A stretch of DNA of 64,000 nt from Coprinellus micaceus. Its lineage: Eukaryota > Basidiomycota > Agaricomycetes > Agaricales > Psathyrellaceae. The DNA is taken from assembly GCA_951394405.1 (NCBI GenBank), contig OX596336.1, forward strand, positions 992,001 to 1,056,000. The letters run 5' to 3'. A program made the translations under genes and the position numbers. This document shows positions 12,053 through 21,745 of this stretch, piece by piece. Within the stretch, counting starts at the first letter, position 1, and each line of letters opens with the position of its first letter. The notes under the pieces are model-generated. The model saw only the letters and a list, made by a program, of their open reading frames with translations, made no database searches and was not told where the DNA came from.

Positions 12053-12580
12053 TATCTTCGGGCTTCGTGGTGTCTGCAGTCGTTGGGGGTATTGTAGATG
12101 TTATCGGAGGGGGTATAGGTAAAGATGTGGAAACAATTGGGCTTTAAGAGATGCTGGAGGGCTGTAAACCCGAATCGAGACTGTTGCGGACCCAACAGAC
12201 GCCCAAAATGCTGTGTCGCCGTCACCATCGCGCCTGCCGATGCTGTTGACCCAGTCGAGTGCGTTGGACGAGCTGTGTAGATGGCTGTCGACTTTCTCCT
12301 TAGAGTCGGCTCGGGGTGCAGTAGGTCGTGGCGGCGTCGTGTCGCCTAGCGGTGAGCAGCGAGCAGCGTCGGAGATGCTGGTGCAGTGGCGCGGGTCGGA
12401 CGAGGATATCCAGGGAGGTGGCTACTCGCGAAGAAGCCATGGCGCGCTGGGAGACGGAGTACCCCCAAGCTTCGAGCTCATCGTCGCGCACGACGACGCG
12501 ACAAGCCCAGTCGGGGTCGTTCTCGGGACCAGTCACCGCCCGCCCGCGTTATCTCCGCAAAAGCCGGAATGCCCTTATAG
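12053..12580. other. Intergenic region between coiled-coil gene and tRNA
   Basis: This is the upstream region of the gene starting at 12052. A 165-codon plus-strand frame runs through it and across the tRNA gene, so it is not considered coding. No motif stands out. Confidence 0.5.
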
Positions 12581-12654
12581 GGGCACATGGTGTAGTTGGT
12601 TATCACGCTCGCTTAGCATGCGAGAGGTGTTGGGTTCAATTCCCAATGTGTCCA
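12581..12654 (+). tRNA. tRNA-Ala (AGC), copy 2
   Basis: Same 74-nt sequence as copy 1, on the plus strand, followed by ATATTTTTGCCC. The T5 run fits Pol III termination. It is on the same strand as, and about 1 kb upstream of, the coiled-coil gene at 13639, mirroring copy 1 and the gene ending at 2857. Confidence 0.96.
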
Positions 12655-13638
12655 ATATTTTTGCCCTCCATTCCTCTTCTCGCCAAAGGAACGAAGAAAC
12701 CCTTCAATGAAGTTCAATCTATCGACATTGGGCCCTCCAGGGCCGCCAAAATCCCTCAGTTTAGTCAGTGAAAGTAGAGCTGGACCCGGGTACTTGCTCA
12801 GGGGTCACACATCTTAATCTCCTCTCTCCAATTCATTTTGGCCCCGCAGTACATTCAGTTTTTTCAGTGACCTCCTAATAGATTGGTACTGCGATCCAGA
12901 CTAGAGCCCCTTCTCCCGCCTCGTGGTACCTTCCGGATATCTCAGATGAGCCAAGAGTTTCATATTCACATATAACCCGGCAATGTAGGCTAATCGCCCG
13001 TCAAATGAAAACATCGTTGCACGATGTGATTACGATTCCTTCCAGACTCGTGGATTCACCTGCAGGAGGGCACGGTGCAAGATGTGATAACGCAGGTGTG
13101 CCACACAGTCAAACTCTGATTTCCAATCGATTATCTTCGAAACACCGGTTCGTGATCCCCGACCTGCCATTCCAGGGCCTGCAGGCTGTGGGGGTTCGCC
13201 GCTAGAATGGAGCCTACCGCGTCCGCCCAAAGGCCTCGAAGCTCACGCGCTCCCAAATGCTGGAGACAACTCGAGGCAGATGCCAAAGCTAGAATAGTGA
13301 GCCGAGCACCTGACGTCCACGAAACGCAGCACTAGCCGTGGCGTTTCAAGGAAGCGCAAGCACGATCGTGCGCCTCCACAACATGTTTCCGACATGAAGA
13401 GAAGTGTATGAACATGGCCTAGACATGAGGCTTCCCTCGTCTATAGTGATATAACACGCGACGAAGAGTTTGACCATCTTCACAACCCAGCTGCCCGCAG
13501 CCTTCTGCTTTCCACTCATCTTCTCTTCATTGAAGCCAAAGTTCCTGGAGGACTTCCCACTTCGCTTTCTTGTCTAACTCGTCGACTCTTGCCGACACTC
13601 TTATCTCCGTTACGACCCCTGACGACTAAACTATCACG
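12655..13638. other. Upstream region of the coiled-coil gene at 13639
   Basis: No coding frame is supported. The last ~150 bp before the ATG are rich in pyrimidine tracts (CTTCTGCTTTCCACTCATC), a common fungal promoter and 5' leader feature. Confidence 0.45.
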
Positions 13639-15480
13639 ATGTCGAACCCATTCACGCTTTGGGGTATGGCCCGCCGTGCCACCCAGCAGCTCCGCCAGGC
13701 CACCTACGACGCTTCTGCCCCTATGCCTGACACCCCCGCCGCCTCAGACGACACCAGCGACACCGCATCCATCAGCAGCACAAGGCGCAGGCGCAGCGCC
13801 CCCATCGTCCCCACCCGCAAAGCCACAGTCTCTGCCAGCATCGATAATGTCGTCGCCACGCCCTCACCCCCGTCCTCTCCGCCCCCATCGTCGCCTCCAG
13901 CCAAGAGCATCCTCTCTGACATGGCCTCGAACGGTAGCTCCGCCACGTTGGCCCAGGAACCCACATCTATGCTGTCCGAGTCCCCTAAGATGGCCCCGAT
14001 CGATCTCAAGAGTCCCGACGATTACTTCTCGCTGCGCAAGTCCTCAGGGTCCAAGGACAGCACTGATGCTGCGACTCGGGACAGGGCAGGCCTCGAGGAG
14101 CAGATCAGGGAGCTGAGGGCCGAGCTCCACACCGCTTCTGAGGACAGGGACTTGTACGCTGGCGAACTCAAGGGCTTCCGGGAGAGCAAGAATCGGCTAG
14201 AGAAGGAGTTGAAGGGCAGTGAGGAGAAATGGGAGGCTGAGCGGGCTCAGCTCGCCGAGGAGCGCAGCGAGGACCAGCAGCGGTTCGAGGCGGAGAAGGC
14301 ATCCCTGACGGAGAAGATCAATAGCCTTATCTCCGAGAACAAGCGCTTGGTGGCAGACGTCGAGAAAAAGGTGAAGGACTTGGAGGCCGGGGGCGAGATG
14401 GTGGCCGGGCTAGTCAAGGACGTGGAGGCCTCACAGCAGGAGAACGCTCAGCTCCAGGAGCGTATCGAGGCTCTGGTAGTCTCCGTCGATGAGAAGGAAG
14501 AGGAGTATAGCCGCTTGTCGGAGGCCATCACTGGGCTCGAGAGGGAGAAGGCGGATAGCGGGAGGACCATCGAGACGCTCCAGAAGTACTTGAGCATGGA
14601 GAAGGACGAGCTGAAGGCGGCGAAGGAGCACTACGCAAGGGAGATCGAGAGCGCGAAGCAAGAGACGCAGGACATTCTACAGGAGGCGATGGAGGAGAGA
14701 GAGTCATGGGAAGCCGCGAGGCTAGGATGGGAAGCCGAGAAGGCGAAGGATCAGGAGAGGTTCGGGAGGGAGAGGCAGTCTCTCTGTGAGAGAATAGCCG
14801 GGTTGGAGAAGGACGTGGAAGAGAGGGATAGGGTGCGGAAGCGTCTGGACGAAGACCTCGCCACCACGAGGAAGGAGAAGGATGATGGAAGCGCGTTCAT
14901 CACGGCGTTGCAGCAGCAGCTGGCGTCGGCGAAGGAGGCGATGAGGAAGCTCCAGGAGTCTGCGGTCGCCCGTACGACGGCACTTCAGCGAGACCTCGAC
15001 CGAACGAGGGAGGAGCGCGATAGGCAGGTGGCCGCCAGGGATAACCAAATCCGGTCGCTGAGCACAAGCCTCGAGGGGTTGAAGAAGGACCTCTCCCAGG
15101 CTCGCACGACCATGCAGGAGATCTCGAATCAGAGGGACGCCACGATCCACCAACTCTCGACGAACCTCATGGAACGCAACCGGGTGATCGACCAAGTCGA
15201 GGGGGAGAAGGAGAGTCTAAGAGAGCAGCTGATTAGCCTCGGCGACGATTTGACGAACAAGGAGCTCGAGAAGCACTCGCTGGAGGAGGAGATCGTCGTC
15301 GTGACGAAGGAAAAGGACTTGCGTGGCCAGACTGTGTCTTCGCTACAAGAACAGTTGACCCTCGCAGCCGGGGAGATGAAGCTAGTTCGCGACACGACAA
15401 CGGCGAAGATCGCTGGTCTGGAGGAGGAACTTCGTCGGATGAAGGAGGAGCGTGACCAGGGTACCTGCTGGATTATGTAG
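13639..15480 (+). CDS. Coiled-coil protein, paralog of the gene at 1-2857
   Basis: Single exon, 613 residues. The N-terminus MSNPFTLWGMARR resembles MSSPFTMLGMLRR of the first gene in the window. Residues ~30-140 are Ser/Pro/Ala-rich and low complexity. From about residue 145 to the end the protein is continuous charged coiled coil (EELKGSEEKWEAERAQLAEE-type heptads). It ends in GTCWIM, whose Cys is four residues from the end and resembles a CaaX box (C-W-I-M), so prenylation and membrane attachment are possible. No enzyme domain is visible. The coil could serve in a cytoskeletal or tethering role, but that is inference from shape alone. Confidence 0.85.
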   Translation: MSNPFTLWGMARRATQQLRQATYDASAPMPDTPAASDDTSDTASISSTRRRRSAPIVPTRKATVSASIDNVVATPSPPSSPPPSSPPAKSILSDMASNGSSATLAQEPTSMLSESPKMAPIDLKSPDDYFSLRKSSGSKDSTDAATRDRAGLEEQIRELRAELHTASEDRDLYAGELKGFRESKNRLEKELKGSEEKWEAERAQLAEERSEDQQRFEAEKASLTEKINSLISENKRLVADVEKKVKDLEAGGEMVAGLVKDVEASQQENAQLQERIEALVVSVDEKEEEYSRLSEAITGLEREKADSGRTIETLQKYLSMEKDELKAAKEHYAREIESAKQETQDILQEAMEERESWEAARLGWEAEKAKDQERFGRERQSLCERIAGLEKDVEERDRVRKRLDEDLATTRKEKDDGSAFITALQQQLASAKEAMRKLQESAVARTTALQRDLDRTREERDRQVAARDNQIRSLSTSLEGLKKDLSQARTTMQEISNQRDATIHQLSTNLMERNRVIDQVEGEKESLREQLISLGDDLTNKELEKHSLEEEIVVVTKEKDLRGQTVSSLQEQLTLAAGEMKLVRDTTTAKIAGLEEELRRMKEERDQGTCWIM

Positions 15481-16022
15481 ACTCGTTCTCTATGCTCTTA
15501 TGCCTCGTATGCCTATGGACGCCGTATTATTGACTGGTTGAACCGGGTCTTGTAACATTAGCTACCAAAATGACGATGCGATACGAGCACTCACCTACAC
15601 CTGGGTCCATGCAACGGAAATGTGAACGCCACTTGGTCGCATCCAGCGATTCTGCTAGCTATGGGTTGTATTTAGCTCGTAGAGCCCCCCTCTGCGCGTG
15701 CTGATGAAGTACCAGCGAGCAGCAATGTAAACGGACGAAATGTGCTGGTTAACGGATATGTTTCAGAAGAGTGAAGATTGGCTCAGGGGTGAGACTTTCA
15801 CACTCCGCTTCGGCCGAGTGGCCGACACCGGCGCTTAAGATACGTCTTGGACGCCAAATCACCTTTCCAGATTTCCAGGCGAATTGATTTCGACGGACAG
15901 CGCATAAGGAAGTATAATGCAGTAGCTATAACGTTCAAAAATCAGACGGTCCTCCAAGCAGGAGCCTACCAACTACGATTTCGCTTATCAAAGTCCATAA
16001 TCCGAGCTCCACGCGGACAGGT
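15481..16022. other. Convergent intergenic region
   Basis: It lies between the stop codons of the coiled-coil gene and the first F-box gene. Only short frames are present. A near match to the recurring promoter word (CGGCGCTTA) occurs at about 15830. Confidence 0.5.
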
Positions 16023-18688
16023 TCAAGAAGTGTCGACGGGCGTGTAGTGAACACCGATTAAGGGATTCTTCGTACGGTGCCTTTCGATAACATGTCAGCC
16101 TCGCCTACACAAATCCCACCCAAGATTCCTAAGTAACTTACTTTGATCTCAGGTGATCCAAGAGACCGGGGTGTAAGAACCGCCGCCTTATGATGAAGGG
16201 TTCCGGGCAATGCAAACAGTAGTAGAGCGTCTCTCCAGGACGGGGTAAGTCGTACGTGTAGGAATAGAGGCTGCGATCTAACTCCTTGTTGACGAAGTAG
16301 TCCTCGGGCATCGGGTTGGGGGTACCGTGCCTGGGAAAGAATTGGTGAATCAGTAGACGGCCAGGTCGATACACAATGCGAGGAAGTCGCTACTGACTGG
16401 TCTTTCATGTGTGCAAAAACGTTGACCCGACCAGCGACCGAGAAACTCGGGCAGTGATTGCAGCGCCACATCAGACTCTGAGCCTCGATCTCCTCGTTGT
16501 ATGCTCTCGCCCTGGGTTTTTCGTCGTCACTGGCGAGGCGAAACGTGGGTGCAACATCACTCTGAGCATGGGCTTCACGGGAGTGACGCAACTGCCGACC
16601 GTTGGAAAAAAAAGTTAGGGAAGTGCTGAGACGCCTGTGGTAGATTGAACGCACCGCCTGTCTCCAAGTATATACATCGTATCTCCTTCTAGGACTGCAA
16701 GTCCCACATACGAAAAAGGTGTCCTGTTGGTCCATGTCCGTGATGAGAGTAGAGTTTGGACCCAGTTCGGCAAGGGTAATCAACGATGCAGCGATTTCAG
16801 AATAGTGTCGCTGGAGCTTAATGGTATACCTGCGAGCCTCCTCTGCAATAACAGCCTTCTCGTAGAAATGGCGGCCTTCACACCCCTGAAGGTGTTCGGA
16901 GACCATCGCCCAGCCATGGAGCAAGCCCGAGTCGCAGGAAACCACCGTCGTCTGTATTTCTGCTCCTTCTTCACGCGCCTCCGTATACTTGGCATTACAG
17001 CTGAAGACGAATCTTGCCATGTCAATTGGGTTCGAACCTTCGTTGAAGTCGGTTGTCGGAATCCAGGAAATGATTGCCTCCTTGTAGCGGTTGCAGTAGT
17101 TGGCGATATGCTCGGGAAGCTTGGCGATGAAAGGTAGAAAACTATGGCGAGTGACAATAGCGTCCTTCTCAGCGTCGATATACTCCGACACGCCTGGGAG
17201 CGGGCGCATGAACTGCCAGACTGGGACATGGCGCTCGTCGTACGGCTTCAATTGCGAGAGAAACCCTCCGTAAAGTTTCCTGAAGATTTGAATCCTTGGC
17301 TTGACGATGTGCTGCAGTTCCTTTTCCACCCGACATTTCTTCCTGGCAATAATCATCCTTTCGAACTTTGGTATGAGCTCGTCCCAGGCTAACAACCCGC
17401 GTCAACCTTGCCGAAGTTATGTTTGGCGGGGGATACGGACCTTGTTCTTTGGCGCCTGCGGACCCCTCCTTGATTCCTTCGGTATTGACGCTGAGCGCGG
17501 CATCGATATCGACCGTAGAATAGTCCAACAAGACAAAGTTGCTTCTGAAACTGTGGTAAGCAGAGTTTCAGCGGGAGGGTATACGGACGCGAATAGCGGT
17601 GGGGCTTACGCTGCGAGCCTCTGGGCCCTGATGGCACCGGTCCTTGACTTGTACTGTTCGTCTAGAGAGTTGCACCAGGCTTCGTGCTCTTTCGACAACT
17701 ACACAACGTATAAGTATAACCCGGCAGGAGATACAAGGAAACTTGGAATATTGACTCGCCTCTCTGCTCTCCTCTACCCACTTCGCGCGTTCCACTTTCC
17801 AGGCCATGAAGGCATCTTCTGCCCCGGCTAGCCCGTCCGAAACTGCATCGTTCAGAGATCTCCACTTTATTATCACGGGGTACGCGTCTTCCTTCCAGTA
17901 GCATCGGGAGGCGTAGGGAAAGCGAATCTCGCCGAACCATCCGCTAGCTAAAATGAGTGAGCTCAACTGCACTGAATAAATTGATCAAGCGACGACATAC
18001 GGTGAGAGGAGAGAATATAAGGGAGGACCTCCACAGCCTCGTGGTAGCCATCGCTCTTTCTCCATGCACTGTTCATTTTGACGACGCTGCATGGTCATTT
18101 GTTGTAGTAAGAAATCATGCAAATCGATGGGTAACTCACTGGAGCTTCCTGCAGGGGTAGCAAACCCGCCTTCTCAGCATCAAGTTCACCCTCGTGGCAC
18201 CTTGCATACCGCAGACCTGCCACCAATGGGTTCGAATGAGATCCCATCTTCGTTTCCGGCAAATGTGCGCCACAGGGAGGACATGACTGACCTGACAGTA
18301 ATCGTGAAACAACAAGTTCGCCCAACTTGCCTCCGTGATGTTGTCTGGGGGCTCGGGTGCACCGAGGGTTCCTCTGGATGCGACCCACACACTCTTAGCA
18401 TCCGTGGCCGTGAGGGTCGCGTAGAACAGCTTATTCGTGCTCGAGACGTTGAGCAAGTCCCCAGGCGAGACAAGTCCAAGAATCTGGGTTAAAATGTGAA
18501 CACACAACCGCGTCGCTACCGCATGTGCATCTCACCTCGAACAAGATTTCCAGAGGCATAGCATCCAGCCAGCCCTCTGGTTCTCCTCCTTCACGCCTGT
18601 CTGGTCTCTCCCGGATGACGAGACTACCGCCTTGTGGTCGTTGGGGGGCTTTCTGCCGGTTAGCTTCAGCTTCTTGCCTTCTTGCCAT
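16023..18688 (-). CDS. F-box protein with zinc-ribbon and C-terminal C2H2-like fingers, paralog 1
   Basis: Spliced gene of at least ten exons. First exons: 18688-18536, 18483-18292, 18216-18140, 18086-18001 and one from 17947; last exon 16080-16023. The F-box lies near residues 44-80 (AMPLEILFE, intron, ILGLVSPGDLLNVSSTNK). C114-x2-C117 and C134-x2-C137 follow and suggest a bound Zn. The C-terminus carries two fingers: C-x2-C-x13-H-x4-H, then C-x2-C-x17-H-x4-H. The second His of the last finger appears only if the final intron (16081-16141) is spliced, which also restores a VHY-containing tail shared with the paralog at 21746. F-box proteins recruit substrates to SCF ubiquitin ligases; the fingers are likely target-binding. 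One junction near 17700-17740 is ambiguous. Confidence 0.78.
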
Positions 18689-19909
18689 CTCGCCTCGCGA
18701 TGAGGGTAGCAGCCTTCAGAAAGGATGCGACAAGCTTGCACTGGGATTATTTTTCACTATCCGATGGATCTGAGAGGCCTGCCGCCCTATCACTGGGATC
18801 TGGCACCGGAGCCTGTGTTAGATGCAACTTCTCCTCTTGTCAGTTGATCACTGTCGTGGTCCGTCTCGGCTCTGGAGACAAGGACGGGGTGGAGGGCTAC
18901 GATAGCCTCTCGAGTCGATTCAACGTCACAAACACGAACCTCCTGGCTGTTCGAGACTCAGATGGAGGATCGGTTCAAGAAGCAGTGTCATGGGAAACCT
19001 AAGCGTGGCGGCGTTTGGAGCCCAGACGGGCGCTTATTACAGCAACCCAGCCAGATTTAGGCGACTAAAAAGGCAGGAAGGACGAGTATACCTTGTTCAT
19101 GTCCAAAACATTACTAGACGCAACCTCGACTAGTGATCGCGCCCTCAGGCTTCCGTGACGACTGGCTCGCCGGGTCATGGTCTCCAGGTGAAGTTCCCCT
19201 GTACGTTTCCCGGCACACGCTGGAGCTCGAAGAGGTTAGAGAAGTCGGCCAAGGATTCCGGAGTGCTATAAATCGCTCGAGGGGCAGCCCATGCCACAGT
19301 GGCACTGGGGGGGAGCAAGGTCTCCCCGCCTTGCTGGTTTGAAGTTGGTTCAGGAGGTCCAGGGGATAGCTCACCTAGAATCTACTACCGTACCAGTTTT
19401 CATAGAAGGAGAAGATCGAAGTAGAGGTCCGAATTGCCCCAAACAATACGTCCAAGAGCATCGTCACAGTGAGACTGGGGTCTGTTCGCGAGACAAAGTG
19501 TTTCCTGGATCTATTTCTGCTCCCATTTGACGGTTAATGGAGGTTTCTAAACGCGGGTTGCGGTCAGTTACGCGCTCCAAGAATCCGATGTAATAACCCC
19601 ACCTCCACCCTTGCTGTCGTCATACCTCATTCCCTCCTCACCGTGGGCCCTCGTCTCAACCTTCTGAGGTGCTCGCTCTGAGTCATGGCTCTAGCAGCCA
19701 CCCAAGGAGGGCCCTGTTCTATGCCATCGGGGGTGCTCTATGAAAGAGTATTTCAAACGTGAAGCAAGTGAAAAAGGTAGGAACACGGCCAGCCATTAGT
19801 ACGGATTGGGAGCAAGCCGCCAACTGCACCCGAGGACGCGATCAACGTTGACCTCAAACCATCATCATCGCGTCCAACCACTCGAACGCGACGCGTCTCA
19901 TCCTCGATA
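18689..19909. other. Divergent intergenic region
   Basis: It separates the 5' ends of the F-box paralog 1 gene (minus) and the Mis12-type gene (plus). Short frames near 19100-19500 have no recognisable content. One copy of the recurring word lies at 19028. Confidence 0.5.
19028..19036 (+). promoter_or_regulatory. Recurring intergenic word GGGCGCTTA
   Basis: Extended here to GGGCGCTTATTA. It lies 340 bp upstream of the F-box paralog 1 start codon. The 12-base form recurs at 55847. Confidence 0.5.
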
Positions 19910-21181
19910 ATGGCACCCACACCAACCTCCACGACTCCCGCAACGACGAGCACCCAAGCAACACCGACGACGACCTCCTCTCTACTCCTCTGCGAAGCCC
20001 TTGGGTTCTCACCCCAACTCCTCCTCGACGACATCATCAACATCGCGAACAACGCGGTCCAGGATGGGGTGAACGGTATGGAAGAGTTCTTGGTCAAGTG
20101 GGTTGAGGAAAGGGAGGAGAGGAATGCGTTGAAGCCCAAGGAGCCTGAGCCTCCAGCGAAGGGGAAGAAGGGGAAAAAGAAGCAAGGTACGACTCGAGTC
20201 GCCTCTATTGCATTCATCTCGACCTAATTGACGCCCTGAAAGACCAACCCCAAGATCCAGAGGACATGACCGCCGAGATCGAGCAGGGACTCGTCGCGTT
20301 TCAAACGCTCCTCGAGTACCACACCGACATCGCGTTCGATTTCTTCGAGGCGTGGTCGCTCCGTAACATCTTCTTCATCCCACCCGAACTCGAGAAAGGC
20401 GGCGTCGTCGTGTTACCCCACTATGAAGGCGCCGACCTCACGGATAGCATAAGTGCAGGGACAAGTAAGATGGAAGAGAAGGAACGGGATTTGGTCGAGC
20501 AGATGGAGGAACTACGGAAACGATTGGACGAAGTGCGTTCAACCATGGACATGACCCTCGTTGAGCGACATCTAACACTCTTGTCTACAGCAACGACGCC
20601 TCACCCGTATGCTCACATACGCGCTAGCCAAATCCAAAGTCGCGAAACGTCGAGCAGATACCCGCATCACCAAGCTAATATCCGCACTCCCCATCTCAAC
20701 ATCCCCAGGCGACGCCAAAGCTCCCTTCGACCACCTCATCGCCCTCCCCCAACAACTCCTAAACCTCTACAACCAAACCTCCTCCCTCCCCCCACTCGAC
20801 CCCTGGCTCCTCCAAGCCAACCCCCCGCTTGACTCGAGCTCACAAGACTCCAACGGGGGCTCATTAGCGCTTACTGGCACAGGGAAGCGGGAGTGGGAAG
20901 TGGGGTCGGCTGGGTACGCCAATTGGGCTGTGGGTCGGCTGGTTACTGGCGCGAGAGGGCCGCAGCCTCAGAAGGTCAACGGCAAGGATGGACTGGGGTT
21001 GGGGAAGGGGGCAGGGAGTGCTGGGCCGACATGGGTGGAGCAGATGGAGCAGGTCACAGCGTACGTGGGGAGTGCTAGGGAAGTGAAGGGCGCTCTGGAG
21101 GCGTTTGAGGTGCAGGAGAGCGAGCGGGGGGTGTTCGAGGAACAGGCGGAACAGACGATGGACGTGGACGATGGGCATTAG
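19910..21181 (+). CDS. MIS12: Mis12/Mtw1-type kinetochore protein
   Basis: Exons 19910-20186, 20243-20532 and 20591-21181 give 385 residues. The N-terminal head fits Mis12: LGFSPQLLLDDIINIANNAV followed by GMEEFL, then after a Lys-rich insert the second helix block with FDFFEAWSLRNIFFIPPEL and LPHYEG, which match the 'LRNIF-IPP--LPHxEG' signature of Mis12/Mtw1. Exon 3 contains coiled coil, a Gly-rich linker and an acidic end (MDVDDGH). In known fungi this protein is the core of the MIND complex, which links inner kinetochore to Ndc80. The length is larger than animal Mis12, mainly through linkers. Divergently arranged from F-box paralog 1. Confidence 0.86.
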
Positions 21182-21745
21182 CGTACGCGGTTGGCACTAG
21201 TCCCACTGTGTCCTCTACTTATCAGTCGAGGTGGGGTCCCTTTGGCCTCCTCGTCGTGGCCCGGATCTTCCTGTGCCCTGTTCAGTCGACAAGGCTCAGC
21301 TCTCTGCCACCCCTTGAATCAGAACACCATCGCCCGTACACTGCGGGGCTAGGACCAGGCGTCCTCGGCGACACTTGGTTTTCCACTTGTCGGGCGCTTA
21401 TTCTGTCAACATCCAGGGCTATTATGCTCAATTGCGGTTATATACAACGAAGATAGGTGGCTAAGCTGTAACTGTACAAAAAGATCTGACTATAGGAAGT
21501 GTAGTGTATGGGGAAGGTATAAGACCGGAATGACAGAATATAAGAGGCCTCGAAGCCCCGGTATGTGCAACAAATAAGATTACCAGTCAAGAAGGGAGGC
21601 GGTGGAACTGGGAGATGTCTTCGGAACCCTCGTTATAAACAGCAAGAAGAGGTTGCCGCAATGGGCTGTCGTAGTCAGAAGAGGTCGACAGTAAAAGAAG
21701 TATAGAGTAACGGAGGTTGAACACCGAGCCACGGAGCCTTCACCC
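21182..21745. other. Convergent intergenic region
   Basis: It lies between the stop codons of the Mis12-type gene and F-box paralog 2. It holds 3' flanks only, plus a copy of the recurring word at 21392, the only copy not upstream of a gene model. Confidence 0.5.
21392..21400 (+). promoter_or_regulatory. Recurring intergenic word GGGCGCTTA
   Basis: Extended as GGGCGCTTATTC. It sits between two 3' ends, so a simple promoter role does not fit this copy. Confidence 0.4.

Noticed and set aside
12213..12710. 165-codon plus-strand frame
   Set aside because: It runs through the tRNA-Ala gene at 12581-12654 and has no protein-like pattern.
19114..19530. Overlapping 80-codon frames on both strands
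   Set aside because: No resemblance to any family in the window, no introns or promoter signals specific to them.
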